Shown here one piece after another: positions 6,508 through 15,682 of a stretch of 56,010 nt of DNA; positions within the stretch are counted from its first letter, which is position 1; each line of letters begins with the position of its first letter. The notes beneath the pieces are model-generated. The model saw nothing but the letters and a program-made list of their open reading frames with translations, ran no database searches and had not been told where the DNA came from. Where the stretch lies: assembly GCA_937864265.1 (NCBI GenBank), contig CALMIR010000161.1:1-56010 (forward strand). The letters are read 5' to 3'. Position numbers and translations under genes: made by a program. Origin of the DNA: an uncultured Saprospirales bacterium. GTDB lineage: Bacteria; Bacteroidota; Bacteroidia; Chitinophagales; Saprospiraceae.

Positions 6508-9075
6508 ATGGAAAAATTTATATGGATAATCTCATGGCTTATTTTGGGCTTATTGCCTAACGGAAATTTTGCTCAAAATAGGATCCAAACCACGCCTGTC
6601 GAAATATGGGTGGACGGCGCCTGCGGCATGTGCCAAGAAAGAATTGAAAAAGCAGCCATTGAAACCGCTGGCGTAATATCGGCGCATTGGAATATGGACA
6701 CTAAAATGCTTCGGGTAGAAACCGACCCGGAGCTATTCTCAGAAGATAACTTGCACTGGGCGGTTACTGGTGTAGGTCACGATACCAAAAAGTGGAAAGC
6801 GGATGAGGAAGTATATGAACAACTGCATGCCTGCTGCCATTACCGACCTGAGCCTTTGCCCGATGATCCACATTTACCTGACTATGACGATCATGGCGCA
6901 AATTTGGGACAGGTGAGTGGCTACATTTTTGAGCCGGGGGAAAAGAACAAAAAGCTTCCATTGCCTGGCGTCAACTTATACTGGCTGGGTACGACCCAGG
7001 GAACGACAACCGATGCGGAGGGGTTTTTCCAATTGGAAAAACATGGTGAAACCGATCGCCTGGTCATCAGTTATGTAGGATTTGCCGCCGACACGCTTGC
7101 TTTTGGCGAACAAACCTATGTTGAGGTCGTCCTGTCGGATGCTGTTGTACTTGAAGGAGTGGAAGTGGTTCATAATCGTCGCGCAACAGAAATTTCCTTT
7201 TTAGCACCCATCAAGTTTTTGGAAGTGAACCAACAGGAGTTGCGCAAAGCGGCCTGTTGTAACCTTTCGGAAAGTTTTGAAACCAATCCTTCCGTAGATG
7301 TCTCTTTTACAGATGCCATCACAGGTGCTCGCCAGATAGAGATGTTGGGATTGGCAGGCCCGTATGTCCAAATCGGGCGCGAATTGCTTCCCGATGTACG
7401 CGGTCTGTCGGCTATTTATGGATTTACGTACACACCTGGCCCCTGGGTGGAAAGCATTCAACTGGCCAAAGGCCCTGGATCGGTGGTCAATGGCTTTGAA
7501 AGCATGACTGGGCAGATTAACGTGGAACTCAAGAAGCCCAACGAGGGAGAAAAACTACACCTGAATACCTATGCCAATACAGCCGGCCGCATGGAAGCCA
7601 ATGCCAATTGGCGAAAATCACTTAGTGAAATATGGCATACCGGGCTGCTATTTCACTATAATGATCAGCGCTTTATAAATGACATGAACGATGATCATTT
7701 CTTGGATAATCCCTTGGGCAATCAAGTCGTTTTGGCCAACCGCTGGAAATATACGGGAAGTAATGGCTGGGAAGGACAGTTTGGCGTAAAAGGCGTTTAT
7801 TACAACAAGCAAAGTGGTGAAACTGAATTTGATAGAAACAAAGATAAAACCCGGCAAACCCATTGGGGCTCGGTCAACAGAAGCGACCGGGCAGATGTTT
7901 GGGCCAAGGTCGGGCGGGTTTTTCCCAATCCTAACAAAAGTATCGGCTTGCAACTATCGGCCACCTACCACCAACAGGATGCCTTTTATGGACTGCGCGA
8001 TTATGATGCCACGCAGAAAAGCGCCTATGCCAACCTCATTTATCAAAGTATCATCGGCAATCCCAACCACAGTTTTAAAACAGGCCTGAGTTTTCAATGG
8101 GATCAAGTAGATGAAACTTTTGCGGATAGCGATTTTTATCGAAACGAATTGGTACCAGGTGCTTATTTTGAATACACTTACACGCCCGATCCTGCTTTTA
8201 CAGGCTTGTTGGGCATTCGGGTAGATCAACACAATATCTTTGGTGTTTTTGTAACCCCCAGGGTGCATTTGCGCTATGCACTGAACGAACGCACGGTGTT
8301 GCGGGCATCGGCCGGTCGCGGACAACGCACGGCAACCATATTGGCGGAAAACATCGGCGCCTTGGCATCGGCTCGCAGCATCATTATTCACAGCCAAAAT
8401 GCGGATACCCCCTATGGGTTAAATCCAGAAATTTCCTGGAATTACGGGCTAAACTTGACCCAGGAAATCGCCTTGGGCAAACGCGACTTATTGTTTAGCG
8501 TGGATGTTTATCACACCCGATTTGTCAGTCAAATTGTGGTGGACTATGATCAGCATCCGCAGGAACTGCATTTTTATAACTTGGAGGGTGTATCCTATGC
8601 CAACAGTATTCAAGTGCAGGCCGATTATGAAGTATTGCCCAAGTTGGATGTTCGCATGGCCTATCGCTTCAATGATGTGGTGATGACTTTCCAGGAAGGC
8701 GTTTTGGAGAGGCCGATGGTAGCCAGGCATCGAGCTTTTATCAATCTGGGTTACGAAGCCTCCCGCAATTGGAACTTCGATTTTACGCTGAATTGGCAAG
8801 GCGCCAAGCGCTTACCGGATACTTCGACCAACCCGGAAGACTACCAAATGCCACAGCAATCGCCTGATTTTTTTCTGGCCAACGCACAGATCAGCAAGGC
8901 ATGGAATAAAAAATGGGAGGTTTATGTGGGCGCTGAAAATTTGTTCAATTTCATGCAGCACCACGCCATTTTGTCGCATCACAATCCTTTTGGAACCTAC
9001 TTCGATGCATCGATGGTTTGGGGGCCTACCTTTGGCCGGATGGTTTATGTGGGTGGGCGTTTTACAGTGGAATGA
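6508..9075 (+). CDS. TonB-dependent receptor with N-terminal heavy-metal-associated domain
   Basis: An 855-residue outer membrane receptor with an unusual order: signal peptide (1-23), an HMA-like domain (about 28-95) with the metal motif C39-GM-C42, a His/Cys-rich linker (HACCHYRP and a DDPHLPDYDDH stretch), a CarboxypepD-regulatory-like domain (about 133-215), a plug (about 235-350, with AACCNLSESFETNPSVDV and GLAGPYVQIG) and a 22-strand barrel to the end. The CxxC and CC motifs with the Cys-rich neighbour point to copper or a related metal. TonB receptors import energised ligands; whether this one takes up or senses metal is not shown. ATG at 6508. Confidence 0.85.
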   Translation: MEKFIWIISWLILGLLPNGNFAQNRIQTTPVEIWVDGACGMCQERIEKAAIETAGVISAHWNMDTKMLRVETDPELFSEDNLHWAVTGVGHDTKKWKADEEVYEQLHACCHYRPEPLPDDPHLPDYDDHGANLGQVSGYIFEPGEKNKKLPLPGVNLYWLGTTQGTTTDAEGFFQLEKHGETDRLVISYVGFAADTLAFGEQTYVEVVLSDAVVLEGVEVVHNRRATEISFLAPIKFLEVNQQELRKAACCNLSESFETNPSVDVSFTDAITGARQIEMLGLAGPYVQIGRELLPDVRGLSAIYGFTYTPGPWVESIQLAKGPGSVVNGFESMTGQINVELKKPNEGEKLHLNTYANTAGRMEANANWRKSLSEIWHTGLLFHYNDQRFINDMNDDHFLDNPLGNQVVLANRWKYTGSNGWEGQFGVKGVYYNKQSGETEFDRNKDKTRQTHWGSVNRSDRADVWAKVGRVFPNPNKSIGLQLSATYHQQDAFYGLRDYDATQKSAYANLIYQSIIGNPNHSFKTGLSFQWDQVDETFADSDFYRNELVPGAYFEYTYTPDPAFTGLLGIRVDQHNIFGVFVTPRVHLRYALNERTVLRASAGRGQRTATILAENIGALASARSIIIHSQNADTPYGLNPEISWNYGLNLTQEIALGKRDLLFSVDVYHTRFVSQIVVDYDQHPQELHFYNLEGVSYANSIQVQADYEVLPKLDVRMAYRFNDVVMTFQEGVLERPMVARHRAFINLGYEASRNWNFDFTLNWQGAKRLPDTSTNPEDYQMPQQSPDFFLANAQISKAWNKKWEVYVGAENLFNFMQHHAILSHHNPFGTYFDASMVWGPTFGRMVYVGGRFTVE

Positions 9076-9083
9076 GCTTTTAG

Positions 9084-9201
9084 GTTTCTGGTTTTCCTGC
9101 CCCCGTCCGATCCGGAGTCGTCCCGCCCGGATTGATCCGGTCGGGCGGGCCGGGCGGGCGAATCCCGCTTTCAGCGGGAGGCAGGCAGGAAAACCAGAAA
9201 C
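9084..9201. terminator. Long palindrome at a convergent gene junction, carrying a GC-rich repeat
   Basis: Bases 9084-9101 are the exact reverse complement of 9184-9201 (18 bp). Inside lie a second hairpin (CCCGC/GCGGG, about 9163-9178) and a GC-rich repeat core (9123-9161) also found at 38182-38220. It lies between the convergent stops at 9075 and 9208 and probably acts as a bidirectional terminator. Confidence 0.7.
9123..9161. repeat. GC-rich dispersed repeat, copy A
   Basis: A 39-base core matching 38182-38220 with two differences. CCCGCCCG pairs with CGGGCGGG to form a hairpin. The block TGCCCCCGTCCG precedes the core in both copies, at different distances. It is far richer in G+C than its surroundings, like REP/BIME sequences. 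Confidence 0.7.
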
Positions 9202-9207
9202 TATACT

Positions 9208-9615
9208 TCACCCCGGATACTCCACATAATTCCTAGGGGTCTCATAAAGTCGCACGCTTAGGTCAAACCTTTCAGACAGGTGACTTCTGAGGATTTGCCA
9301 AATCACATAGCAAATATTTTCCGCGGTAGGGTTGAGATGTTTAAATTCTTCGGTATCTAGATTTAGGTTTTTATGATCGAAGCGCAGCTCGATTTGCTCG
9401 TAAATGATTTGTTTCAGTTCGCCTAAATCAATCAGATATCCAGATTCACGATCTACCTCACCACTCAATTTGACCTCCAACTCGTAGTTGTGTCCATGAT
9501 AGTTGGGGTTATTGCAAAGGCCGAATACAGCTTGGTTTTTTTCGGCACTCCAGTTTGGATTATTCAAGCGATGCGCCGCATTAAAGTGAGCCTTTCTAAA
9601 AACAGAAATACGCAT
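9208..9615 (-). CDS. queD: 6-carboxytetrahydropterin synthase / 6-pyruvoyl-tetrahydropterin synthase family
   Basis: A 135-residue PTPS-fold enzyme that converts dihydroneopterin triphosphate, most likely to 6-carboxytetrahydropterin for queuosine. Zinc ligands H15 (FNAAHRL), H40 and H42 (YHGHNYELEV) are present; the catalytic cysteine is C34 in GLCNNPNYHGHNY, and a glutamate of the PTAENIC segment is also conserved. The CNNPN form also occurs in eukaryotic-type PTPS, so a tetrahydrobiopterin role cannot be excluded. No other queuosine genes are adjacent. ATG at 9615; the gene converges on the TonB receptor. Confidence 0.85.
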   Translation of the reverse strand: MRISVFRKAHFNAAHRLNNPNWSAEKNQAVFGLCNNPNYHGHNYELEVKLSGEVDRESGYLIDLGELKQIIYEQIELRFDHKNLNLDTEEFKHLNPTAENICYVIWQILRSHLSERFDLSVRLYETPRNYVEYPG

Positions 9616-9755
9616 GGTAGGGCCATTTGATTCCTTTCATCAAACAAAAAAGTACTTTATTGGTTGCCAGATGGATAAACAACTTTGAAACAATGAGTAA
9701 AATGATTACTTTTACACCCAGATATGTATTTATGGGTTAGCTGAATCAGACAACA

Positions 9756-10235
9756 GTGGATACTATTCATAAATTTTCGGTGGAAGGGATAAGAGGAGAC
9801 GAGATACATTTCGACCAATTTCAAGGTAAGAAAATACTAGTGGTCAATGTTGCATCCGAATGCGGATACACCCCACAATACCAGCAATTGCAGGAACTTT
9901 ATGACCAATTTCATAAAAACCTGGTCGTAATAGGGTTTCCATGCAATGATTTTGGCAGGCAAGAACCAGGCAGCAATGAGGCCATTGAGGCATTCTGCTC
10001 CCTGCAATATCGGATTACTTTTCCGATGGCAGCCAAAATTTCAATCCGGGAAAAACCGCATCCGATATATGCCTGGCTATGTTCAAAGGAACAAAATGGT
10101 GTAATGGATACTGAAGTCAAATGGAATTTTCACAAATTCCTCATAGACGAAAAAGGGCAATTGATCCGTTCGTTGCCCTCATCTGTAAGCCCCTTTGACG
10201 AGGAAATACTGGATTTCCTGGCCAACAACAACTGA
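9756..10235 (+). CDS. Glutathione peroxidase family (thioredoxin-dependent type)
   Basis: A 159-residue peroxidase that reduces hydroperoxides. The peroxidatic cysteine is C36 in NVASECGYT; the conserved Gln/Trp/Asn neighbours appear in FPCNDFGRQEPGSN and VKWNFHKFL (W123). C81 in FCSLQY sits where thioredoxin-using members carry the resolving cysteine, so thioredoxin rather than glutathione is the likely reductant (inference). Cytoplasmic, no signal peptide. The start is GTG at 9756, the first plausible codon. A near-match to the -7 element (TACTTTTA) lies around 9706. Confidence 0.9.
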   Translation: MDTIHKFSVEGIRGDEIHFDQFQGKKILVVNVASECGYTPQYQQLQELYDQFHKNLVVIGFPCNDFGRQEPGSNEAIEAFCSLQYRITFPMAAKISIREKPHPIYAWLCSKEQNGVMDTEVKWNFHKFLIDEKGQLIRSLPSSVSPFDEEILDFLANNN

Positions 10236-10301
10236 GAGCATACTTTCCATCCATTCGTTTACTGTAGTTCTGATACTGGTTGCCCTTTAATTGAGCTGAA
10301 C

Positions 10302-11447
10302 ATGGCTTTCAAAGACGTCGTAGGGCAGTTGTCAATCAAAACATCGCTGATCAACAGGAGTCGTGCAGGCAGGATGCCGCATGCCAACTTGTTGTTGGGT
10401 GCTACTGGTAGTGGTACGCTGGCCTTGGCTTTGGCGCTTACCCAATACTTGCTTTGCGAGCAGGCAACGGAAGATGACGCTTGTGGCGTTTGTTCGCATT
10501 GCCAGAAGACTTCCCGCTTCATCCACCCGGATGTTCATTTTTCTTTTCCTACTATTGGCGCTAACGCAATCAGCGATCATTTCCTGCCCGAATGGCGGCA
10601 GGCCATCACTGCCCATCCTTATATGGATGTCAATCAGTGGTTGCAAAAAATAGGCGCTGAAAACAAACAAGGCAATATTACTAAAGAAGAATGCGTCTCT
10701 ATCATTCGAAAGCTCAGCCTCAAAACCTTTGAAGATAATCCAAAAATATTGCTGATGTGGTTGCCGGAATTTCTGGGAAAGGAAGGCAATCGCCTGCTCA
10801 AAATGATCGAGGAGCCGCCGGATAATACCATTTTCATTTTGGTGGCGGAAGACCAACACCTCATTTTGAATACCATCCTTTCCCGCTGTCAATTGATCAC
10901 TGTCCACCCATTGGGCGATGAGGAAATAGTTGGCGGCCTGATGGAAAAGGGCTTGACCTCAGATGAGGCACACCGCATGGCTTTTTTCGCTAATGGCAAT
11001 TTTCAGGAAGCCCTAGTGTTGACGGAACAGGAAAGCGACGACAGCACAGCGCGTTTTTTGACTTGGATGCGCCAAACCTACAAAGGCCATCCTGTAGAAA
11101 TGGTGAATTGGGTGGAGGATTTTTCCAAATTGGGCAGGGAGCAACAAAAGCATTTCCTGAAATACGCACTGCATTTTTTGCGCGAGCTGATGGTGATTAA
11201 AATCGCGGGCGCGCTACAAGTGAGGTTGCGAGGGGAAGAACTGGATACAGCTACTAAAATGTCAGCGGTATTGGAACTGGATCAGATCGAACACTTGGTC
11301 AAATTGTTTAACGATTGCATCTTTTCGGTGGAAAGAAACGCACACCCAAAAATTCTTTTTTTGGACGCTTCCATCAAGATGCATCAAATTATGAGACAAA
11401 AAAGTCTAGAAACCTATCAGGGACTGCCGTATTTGTATATGGCCTAG
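10302..11447 (+). CDS. holB: DNA polymerase III subunit delta'
   Basis: Clamp-loader subunit of 381 residues with an AAA+ fold. Residues 1-60 contain VVGQ and a degenerate P-loop (GATGSGTL, 33-40) lacking the lysine, as expected for the non-hydrolysing delta' subunit. Four cysteines (C52, C61, C64, C67) form the zinc module. Motifs IEEPPDNTIFILVAEDQHLILNTI...SRC match the sensor region. It is followed after 44 bases by ricT, the same holB-ricT adjacency known in Firmicutes. ATG at 10302. Confidence 0.85.
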   Translation: MAFKDVVGQLSIKTSLINRSRAGRMPHANLLLGATGSGTLALALALTQYLLCEQATEDDACGVCSHCQKTSRFIHPDVHFSFPTIGANAISDHFLPEWRQAITAHPYMDVNQWLQKIGAENKQGNITKEECVSIIRKLSLKTFEDNPKILLMWLPEFLGKEGNRLLKMIEEPPDNTIFILVAEDQHLILNTILSRCQLITVHPLGDEEIVGGLMEKGLTSDEAHRMAFFANGNFQEALVLTEQESDDSTARFLTWMRQTYKGHPVEMVNWVEDFSKLGREQQKHFLKYALHFLRELMVIKIAGALQVRLRGEELDTATKMSAVLELDQIEHLVKLFNDCIFSVERNAHPKILFLDASIKMHQIMRQKSLETYQGLPYLYMA

Positions 11448-11491
11448 GATTGACCCCTGAGAGAGAGGACTTAGCTATAAATAGTTGAATT

Positions 11492-12904
11492 ATGGGATGT
11501 TCAGGATGTACCGTTTGCAGCAGCAAATCGCCGAACGGTTGTAAAAATAATGGTTGTGCCAGCGGTGGCTGCAATCGCTTGAATACGTTTGATTGGCTCT
11601 CGAGTCTGGACGTGAAAGATGCGCTTTATTTCGATATTGTGGAGGTGAGTTTTAAAAACGGCTCCCGGAAACATTTTTTTCGCAATCCAGAGTACATCAA
11701 TGCCCTTACCGGCGACGATATTGTAGTGGAGACCAGTACCGGGCTTGACGTAGGTCGGATCAGCTTATCTGGCGAATTGGTGCGATTGCAGATGCGCAAA
11801 AAAAATATTTCGGAAGAAGAAGTGCTCAACAGCATAATCCGCTTGGCCAACGATCGCGATTTGGAACGCTTGGAAGAGGCCCGACAGTCAGAAATGCCTA
11901 CCATGATTCGCGCCAGAGCCATTGCCCGAACCCTGGGGCTGGATATGAAAATTGGCGATGTAGAATACCAAGGCGATAAACGCAAAGCCACTTTTTACTA
12001 TACAGCCGATGGCCGGGTGGATTTCCGCGAACTAATCCGTCATTTTGCCAAAGAGTTTCGAGTAAAAATCGAAATGCGACAGATTGGCGCTCGCCAGGAA
12101 TCGAGCCGCATTGGAGGAATCGGCTCCTGTGGTCGGGAGCTGTGTTGTTCTACCTGGCTGACCGATTTTAAATCAGTGACTACTTCAGCAGCACGCTATC
12201 AGAACCTCGCCATCAACCAGGCTAAACTTTCTGGTATGTGTGGCCGCCTCAAGTGCTGCCTGAATTATGAATTGGATACCTATCTGGATGCCATCGATCA
12301 ATTCCCTGCGAATATCGACCGCCTTAGTACACAGGCGGGCTTTGCCATTTTAGTAAAAACCGACATTTTTAAGCGCTTGGTTTATTATGCTTACGAGCAT
12401 GAAAACTTCCGAGGTAAGCTGTATGCGTTGCCCATTGAAAAGGTGCAGCAAATCCTTGATATGAATGCCCATGGCGAAAAGCCGGTCGATTTACTAGCCA
12501 TGCAGGCGATAGTTGATACAACTGGCAGCGTAGAAGACTACGGCGATGTAACCGGGGTAATCGAACTGCCAGAAGAAGAAAAGCGCCGCCGGAAAAAGAA
12601 GAAAAAAAGAAACCCTGGTTCAGGAGGTTCGGGCAATCAAAGAAATCAGGGCGACCAGGCGGGGGGCAACAAGCAGGCGCAGGGACATAATACAACGCAG
12701 GGCAATAATCGGCCACAGGGGCCAAGACCACCTCAGAAAAACAAAAGCCAGCAACGCCCCAATCAGCCTGCCAAGCCCGACCAAACGCCTAAAGCCGATG
12801 GACGCCCCAACGCAGAAAATAAAGGAGATGGAACTGGCAATGCCCATAAACCAAAAAGGAAGTCCAGGCGTAATAGAAACAGGAATAATCCGAATAATAA
12901 ATAA
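11492..12904 (+). CDS. ricT: PSP1-domain protein, RicT/YaaT family
   Basis: A 470-residue cytoplasmic protein. The PSP1 core (about 45-310) carries the conserved cysteines GSCGRELCCSTWL and GMCGRLKCCLNYE, which in the Bacillus RicT protein help bind an Fe-S cluster. An additional Cys-rich leader (GCSGCTVCSS, then GCKNNGCASGGC) precedes it. From about residue 345 the chain becomes a low-complexity basic tail (KRRRKKKKKR, then Gly/Asn/Gln/Pro/Lys-rich), probably disordered and possibly RNA-binding. In Bacillus the complex affects mRNA processing; the function here is not established. Nine bases separate it from lpdA. Confidence 0.85.
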   Translation: MGCSGCTVCSSKSPNGCKNNGCASGGCNRLNTFDWLSSLDVKDALYFDIVEVSFKNGSRKHFFRNPEYINALTGDDIVVETSTGLDVGRISLSGELVRLQMRKKNISEEEVLNSIIRLANDRDLERLEEARQSEMPTMIRARAIARTLGLDMKIGDVEYQGDKRKATFYYTADGRVDFRELIRHFAKEFRVKIEMRQIGARQESSRIGGIGSCGRELCCSTWLTDFKSVTTSAARYQNLAINQAKLSGMCGRLKCCLNYELDTYLDAIDQFPANIDRLSTQAGFAILVKTDIFKRLVYYAYEHENFRGKLYALPIEKVQQILDMNAHGEKPVDLLAMQAIVDTTGSVEDYGDVTGVIELPEEEKRRRKKKKKRNPGSGGSGNQRNQGDQAGGNKQAQGHNTTQGNNRPQGPRPPQKNKSQQRPNQPAKPDQTPKADGRPNAENKGDGTGNAHKPKRKSRRNRNRNNPNNK

Positions 12905-12913
12905 ATTTTTTCC

Positions 12914-14317
12914 ATGAAGTACGATCTTACCGTAATCGGCTCGGGCCCTGGTGGCTACGTGGCCGCTATTCGCGGAGCACAGCTGGGCATGAAAACGGCC
13001 ATTATCGAACGTTACAACACTTTGGGTGGCACCTGTCTGAATGTTGGTTGTATCCCTTCCAAAGCGCTACTGGATTCTTCCGAGCATTACCACAATGCAA
13101 TGGAAAAATTCAGCTCGCATGGCATTCAGCTAAAAGAGCTCGCGGTGGACATGCCTCAAATGATACGCCGAAAAAATGAGGTCGTAGAACAAACGGTTGG
13201 TGGGCTGAGCTTCTTGATGAAAAAAAATAAAATAGACGTTTACCACGGGCATGGATCTTTTGTAGATAACAACCACATCCAAATAACGAAGTCCGATGGC
13301 AGTACAGAAACCATAGAAACGGCCAACACCATCATCGCTACCGGCTCCAAACCCGTCGTACCAGCTAGTTTCAATTATGATAAAAAGCGGGTGATCACCT
13401 CCACCGAAGCATTGAATATAGACGCTGTACCCAAACGCATGGTCATTGTAGGCGGTGGGGTGATTGGCCTCGAGCTAGGCTCCGTTTTTTGCCGATTGGG
13501 TACAGAAGTGGAAGTCGTTGAATTTTTAGACCGCATCATCGCGGGTATGGATGGCGATTGCAGTAAGGAACTCATGCGTGCCTTGAAAAAGCTGGGCATG
13601 AAATTCCATTTGGGGCATGCCGTGACAAATGTTCAAGCAACCGACAAAGCAGTTACCGTAACGGTCAAACCACGTGATAAAGAAGAAACTTTTGACATAC
13701 AGGCAGATTATTGCCTGGTCGCTATTGGTCGCCGCCCCTATACCGACCAGCTGGGCTTGGAAAATATCGGCGTTGCTTTGGATGATAAAGGGCGCATCAT
13801 AGTAGATCACTTTTTACAAACCAACGCGCCGGGCATATACGCCATTGGCGATGTTGTTAACGGGGCTATGCTCGCGCATAAGGCAGAAGAAGAAGGCGTT
13901 TTTGTGGCAGAACTCATAGCTGGGCAAAAGCCGCATATTGATTACAACCTTATTCCGGGCGTCGTCTATACCTGGCCGGAAGTGGCCGGTGTTGGCCAGA
14001 CGGAAGAGCAACTAAAGGCAGCAGGAACACCCTATAAAGTAGGTAAATTCCCATTTAAAGCACTAGGGCGTGCCAGAGCTAGTATGGATACCGAGGGTAT
14101 GGTGAAGATATTGTCTCATCAAGAGACGGATGAAATACTAGGTGTTCATATGGTTGGCCCCAGAACAGCGGATATGATCGCCGAGGCTGTAGCTTTGATG
14201 GAGTTTCGCGCCTCTGCGGAAGACGCTGCCCGCATGAGCCATGCGCACCCTACTTATACCGAAGCTTTCCGGGAGGCAGCCCTGATGGCTACTGCCGATC
14301 GGGCTATTCATATTTGA
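12914..14317 (+). CDS. lpdA: Dihydrolipoyl dehydrogenase
   Basis: The E3 flavoenzyme of 2-oxoacid dehydrogenase and glycine-cleavage complexes; it reoxidises dihydrolipoamide with NAD+. Length 467 is typical. Visible motifs are the FAD-binding GSGPGGYVAAIRGAQLG, the redox disulfide C41-C46 in GGTCLNVGCIPSK, the NAD site VIVGGGVIGLELGSVF, the FAD-ribose motif YAIGDV and the active-site His-Glu pair in HAHPTYTEAFREAAL. The substrate complex genes are not nearby, so it is probably shared. It forms the end of a holB-ricT-lpdA run and is closed by a hairpin at 14331. Confidence 0.95.
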   Translation: MKYDLTVIGSGPGGYVAAIRGAQLGMKTAIIERYNTLGGTCLNVGCIPSKALLDSSEHYHNAMEKFSSHGIQLKELAVDMPQMIRRKNEVVEQTVGGLSFLMKKNKIDVYHGHGSFVDNNHIQITKSDGSTETIETANTIIATGSKPVVPASFNYDKKRVITSTEALNIDAVPKRMVIVGGGVIGLELGSVFCRLGTEVEVVEFLDRIIAGMDGDCSKELMRALKKLGMKFHLGHAVTNVQATDKAVTVTVKPRDKEETFDIQADYCLVAIGRRPYTDQLGLENIGVALDDKGRIIVDHFLQTNAPGIYAIGDVVNGAMLAHKAEEEGVFVAELIAGQKPHIDYNLIPGVVYTWPEVAGVGQTEEQLKAAGTPYKVGKFPFKALGRARASMDTEGMVKILSHQETDEILGVHMVGPRTADMIAEAVALMEFRASAEDAARMSHAHPTYTEAFREAALMATADRAIHI

Positions 14318-14330
14318 TGGTAAAAAGGCA

Positions 14331-14353
14331 GCAGGCACTTCCTGAGTGCCTGC
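14331..14353. terminator. Bidirectional terminator hairpin
   Basis: GCAGGCACT (14331-14339) pairs with AGTGCCTGC (14345-14353) around a 5-base loop, with A-rich and T-rich flanks on the two sides. It lies between the convergent stops of lpdA and the serpin. Confidence 0.75.
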
Positions 14354-14369
14354 CGTCTTTACTTGCATG

Positions 14370-15611
14370 TTAGGCATTCGGGTTCATCAGCTTCCCAATA
14401 AACAAAATGCCATTGCCCTGATTTTCGCGGATGACAAACAAGAATGGTCGATCCAAAACCACAGTAGGGAGCAAGGGAACAGAAGTCTCCACAATAACAA
14501 CAACGGTTACTGCCGCTGCTTCCGTACCAGCCTCATTCACTTCCAAGAAGGACTGGTGGATCACATCATCAATCAGCAAATCAGCTTGAGCGATATTGGA
14601 AAAATCGGTATTGCCATCGCCAAATGCGATGCCCATGCCCATCGTGGTCAGTACTTTGCGCAGACTCTCCTTGTATTCCAGCGTGAATTTGGGCATACCA
14701 AATAGGATTTCCCGGTTGCTGAATGACTGCGCCCAGCTTTGCCAGTTTTCGGCCTTCAATTCCTCCACCACAGCATCCATAGATACATCGGGTTTGGGCA
14801 AAATCAAGCTCATGGTAAAAATAGAGTCGCCATAAGCCAAATCAACAGCTTGGAAATGTTCTGTTTCCAGGTAAGGCAATACGCGCTGCCCCAAGCCCAT
14901 CATCTCGATTTCAGTGGTACTGCCATCCTGCAACTGGAAAGGGTAGGGAATCGTCTCCTCGGGGTCGAATTCGTGCAGCCAAGCACCCTTGAAATAAATG
15001 GCATTGATCAAATACATCACCACATCGCTAGGGATACTGTTCAAAACATTATCAATCAGGCCATTCGTCTGATCAGACACCCAGCCATTGATGACATCCA
15101 CCGAACTGGGGTCGCTGAAATCAAGGGCAGCAACTTCGCTACTGTAATAAGTTTCGTTCGTATCTAAAAAAGGTTGCCGCACTTGAAAACCCTGCTTGTA
15201 CCAGATGGAATTGGCCAATTGTAAAATAACAGACTCATCCAATTGGGGCAGCAGGGCCAGCAATTGCTGATAGCCCTGGTTGACGGCATTCAGGTCTATG
15301 TTTTGTTGTTCCAGCACTTGCATCATGGCAGAGCGGGTATCCCCGGCTGCACCATTTACAGTCATCGATAAAGCCGTGGATATGCTCAAAGGAGAAATGA
15401 AAATGTTGTTGTCGGGATCTTCTTTGTGCAGTTCGCGGAAAATATTTAATCCAAAGGCGGTACTGGCTGCGTTCACCTCACAGGCATCCAGCTGTTCGTT
15501 GCAGTCTAAAGCAGCATTGTCGAATGGAGCAGGTTCATTATCGTCTGCTTGTTGGCATTGGGAAAACAAGATGGTGCAGGAAAGGAGCAGGAACAAAGAA
15601 AAATTTTTCAT
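14370..15611 (-). CDS. Serpin family lipoprotein
   Basis: A 413-residue serine (or cysteine) protease inhibitor fold. The N-terminus is a lipoprotein signal with lipobox LFSQC, so it should be anchored in the envelope. The serpin core starts near NAASTAFGLNIFRELHKEDPDNNIFISPLSIS. The reactive-loop hinge reads EAGTEAAAVT, close to the inhibitory consensus, followed by VVVIVETSVPLLP, and the C-terminal DRPFLFVIRENQGNGILFIGKL is classic. An inhibitory role is therefore likely; the P1 residue may be Thr, but the register is uncertain. The start is the ATG at 15611; the open frame upstream to 15680 lacks a signal. Confidence 0.9.
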   Translation of the reverse strand: MKNFSLFLLLSCTILFSQCQQADDNEPAPFDNAALDCNEQLDACEVNAASTAFGLNIFRELHKEDPDNNIFISPLSISTALSMTVNGAAGDTRSAMMQVLEQQNIDLNAVNQGYQQLLALLPQLDESVILQLANSIWYKQGFQVRQPFLDTNETYYSSEVAALDFSDPSSVDVINGWVSDQTNGLIDNVLNSIPSDVVMYLINAIYFKGAWLHEFDPEETIPYPFQLQDGSTTEIEMMGLGQRVLPYLETEHFQAVDLAYGDSIFTMSLILPKPDVSMDAVVEELKAENWQSWAQSFSNREILFGMPKFTLEYKESLRKVLTTMGMGIAFGDGNTDFSNIAQADLLIDDVIHQSFLEVNEAGTEAAAVTVVVIVETSVPLLPTVVLDRPFLFVIRENQGNGILFIGKLMNPNA

Positions 15612-15682
15612 AAGGATCTTTTTTTTTGAAAAGACAGCAAGCTGTTGCAAAAGCGTTGGGTGGCCCTCCCGCAGACACACTA

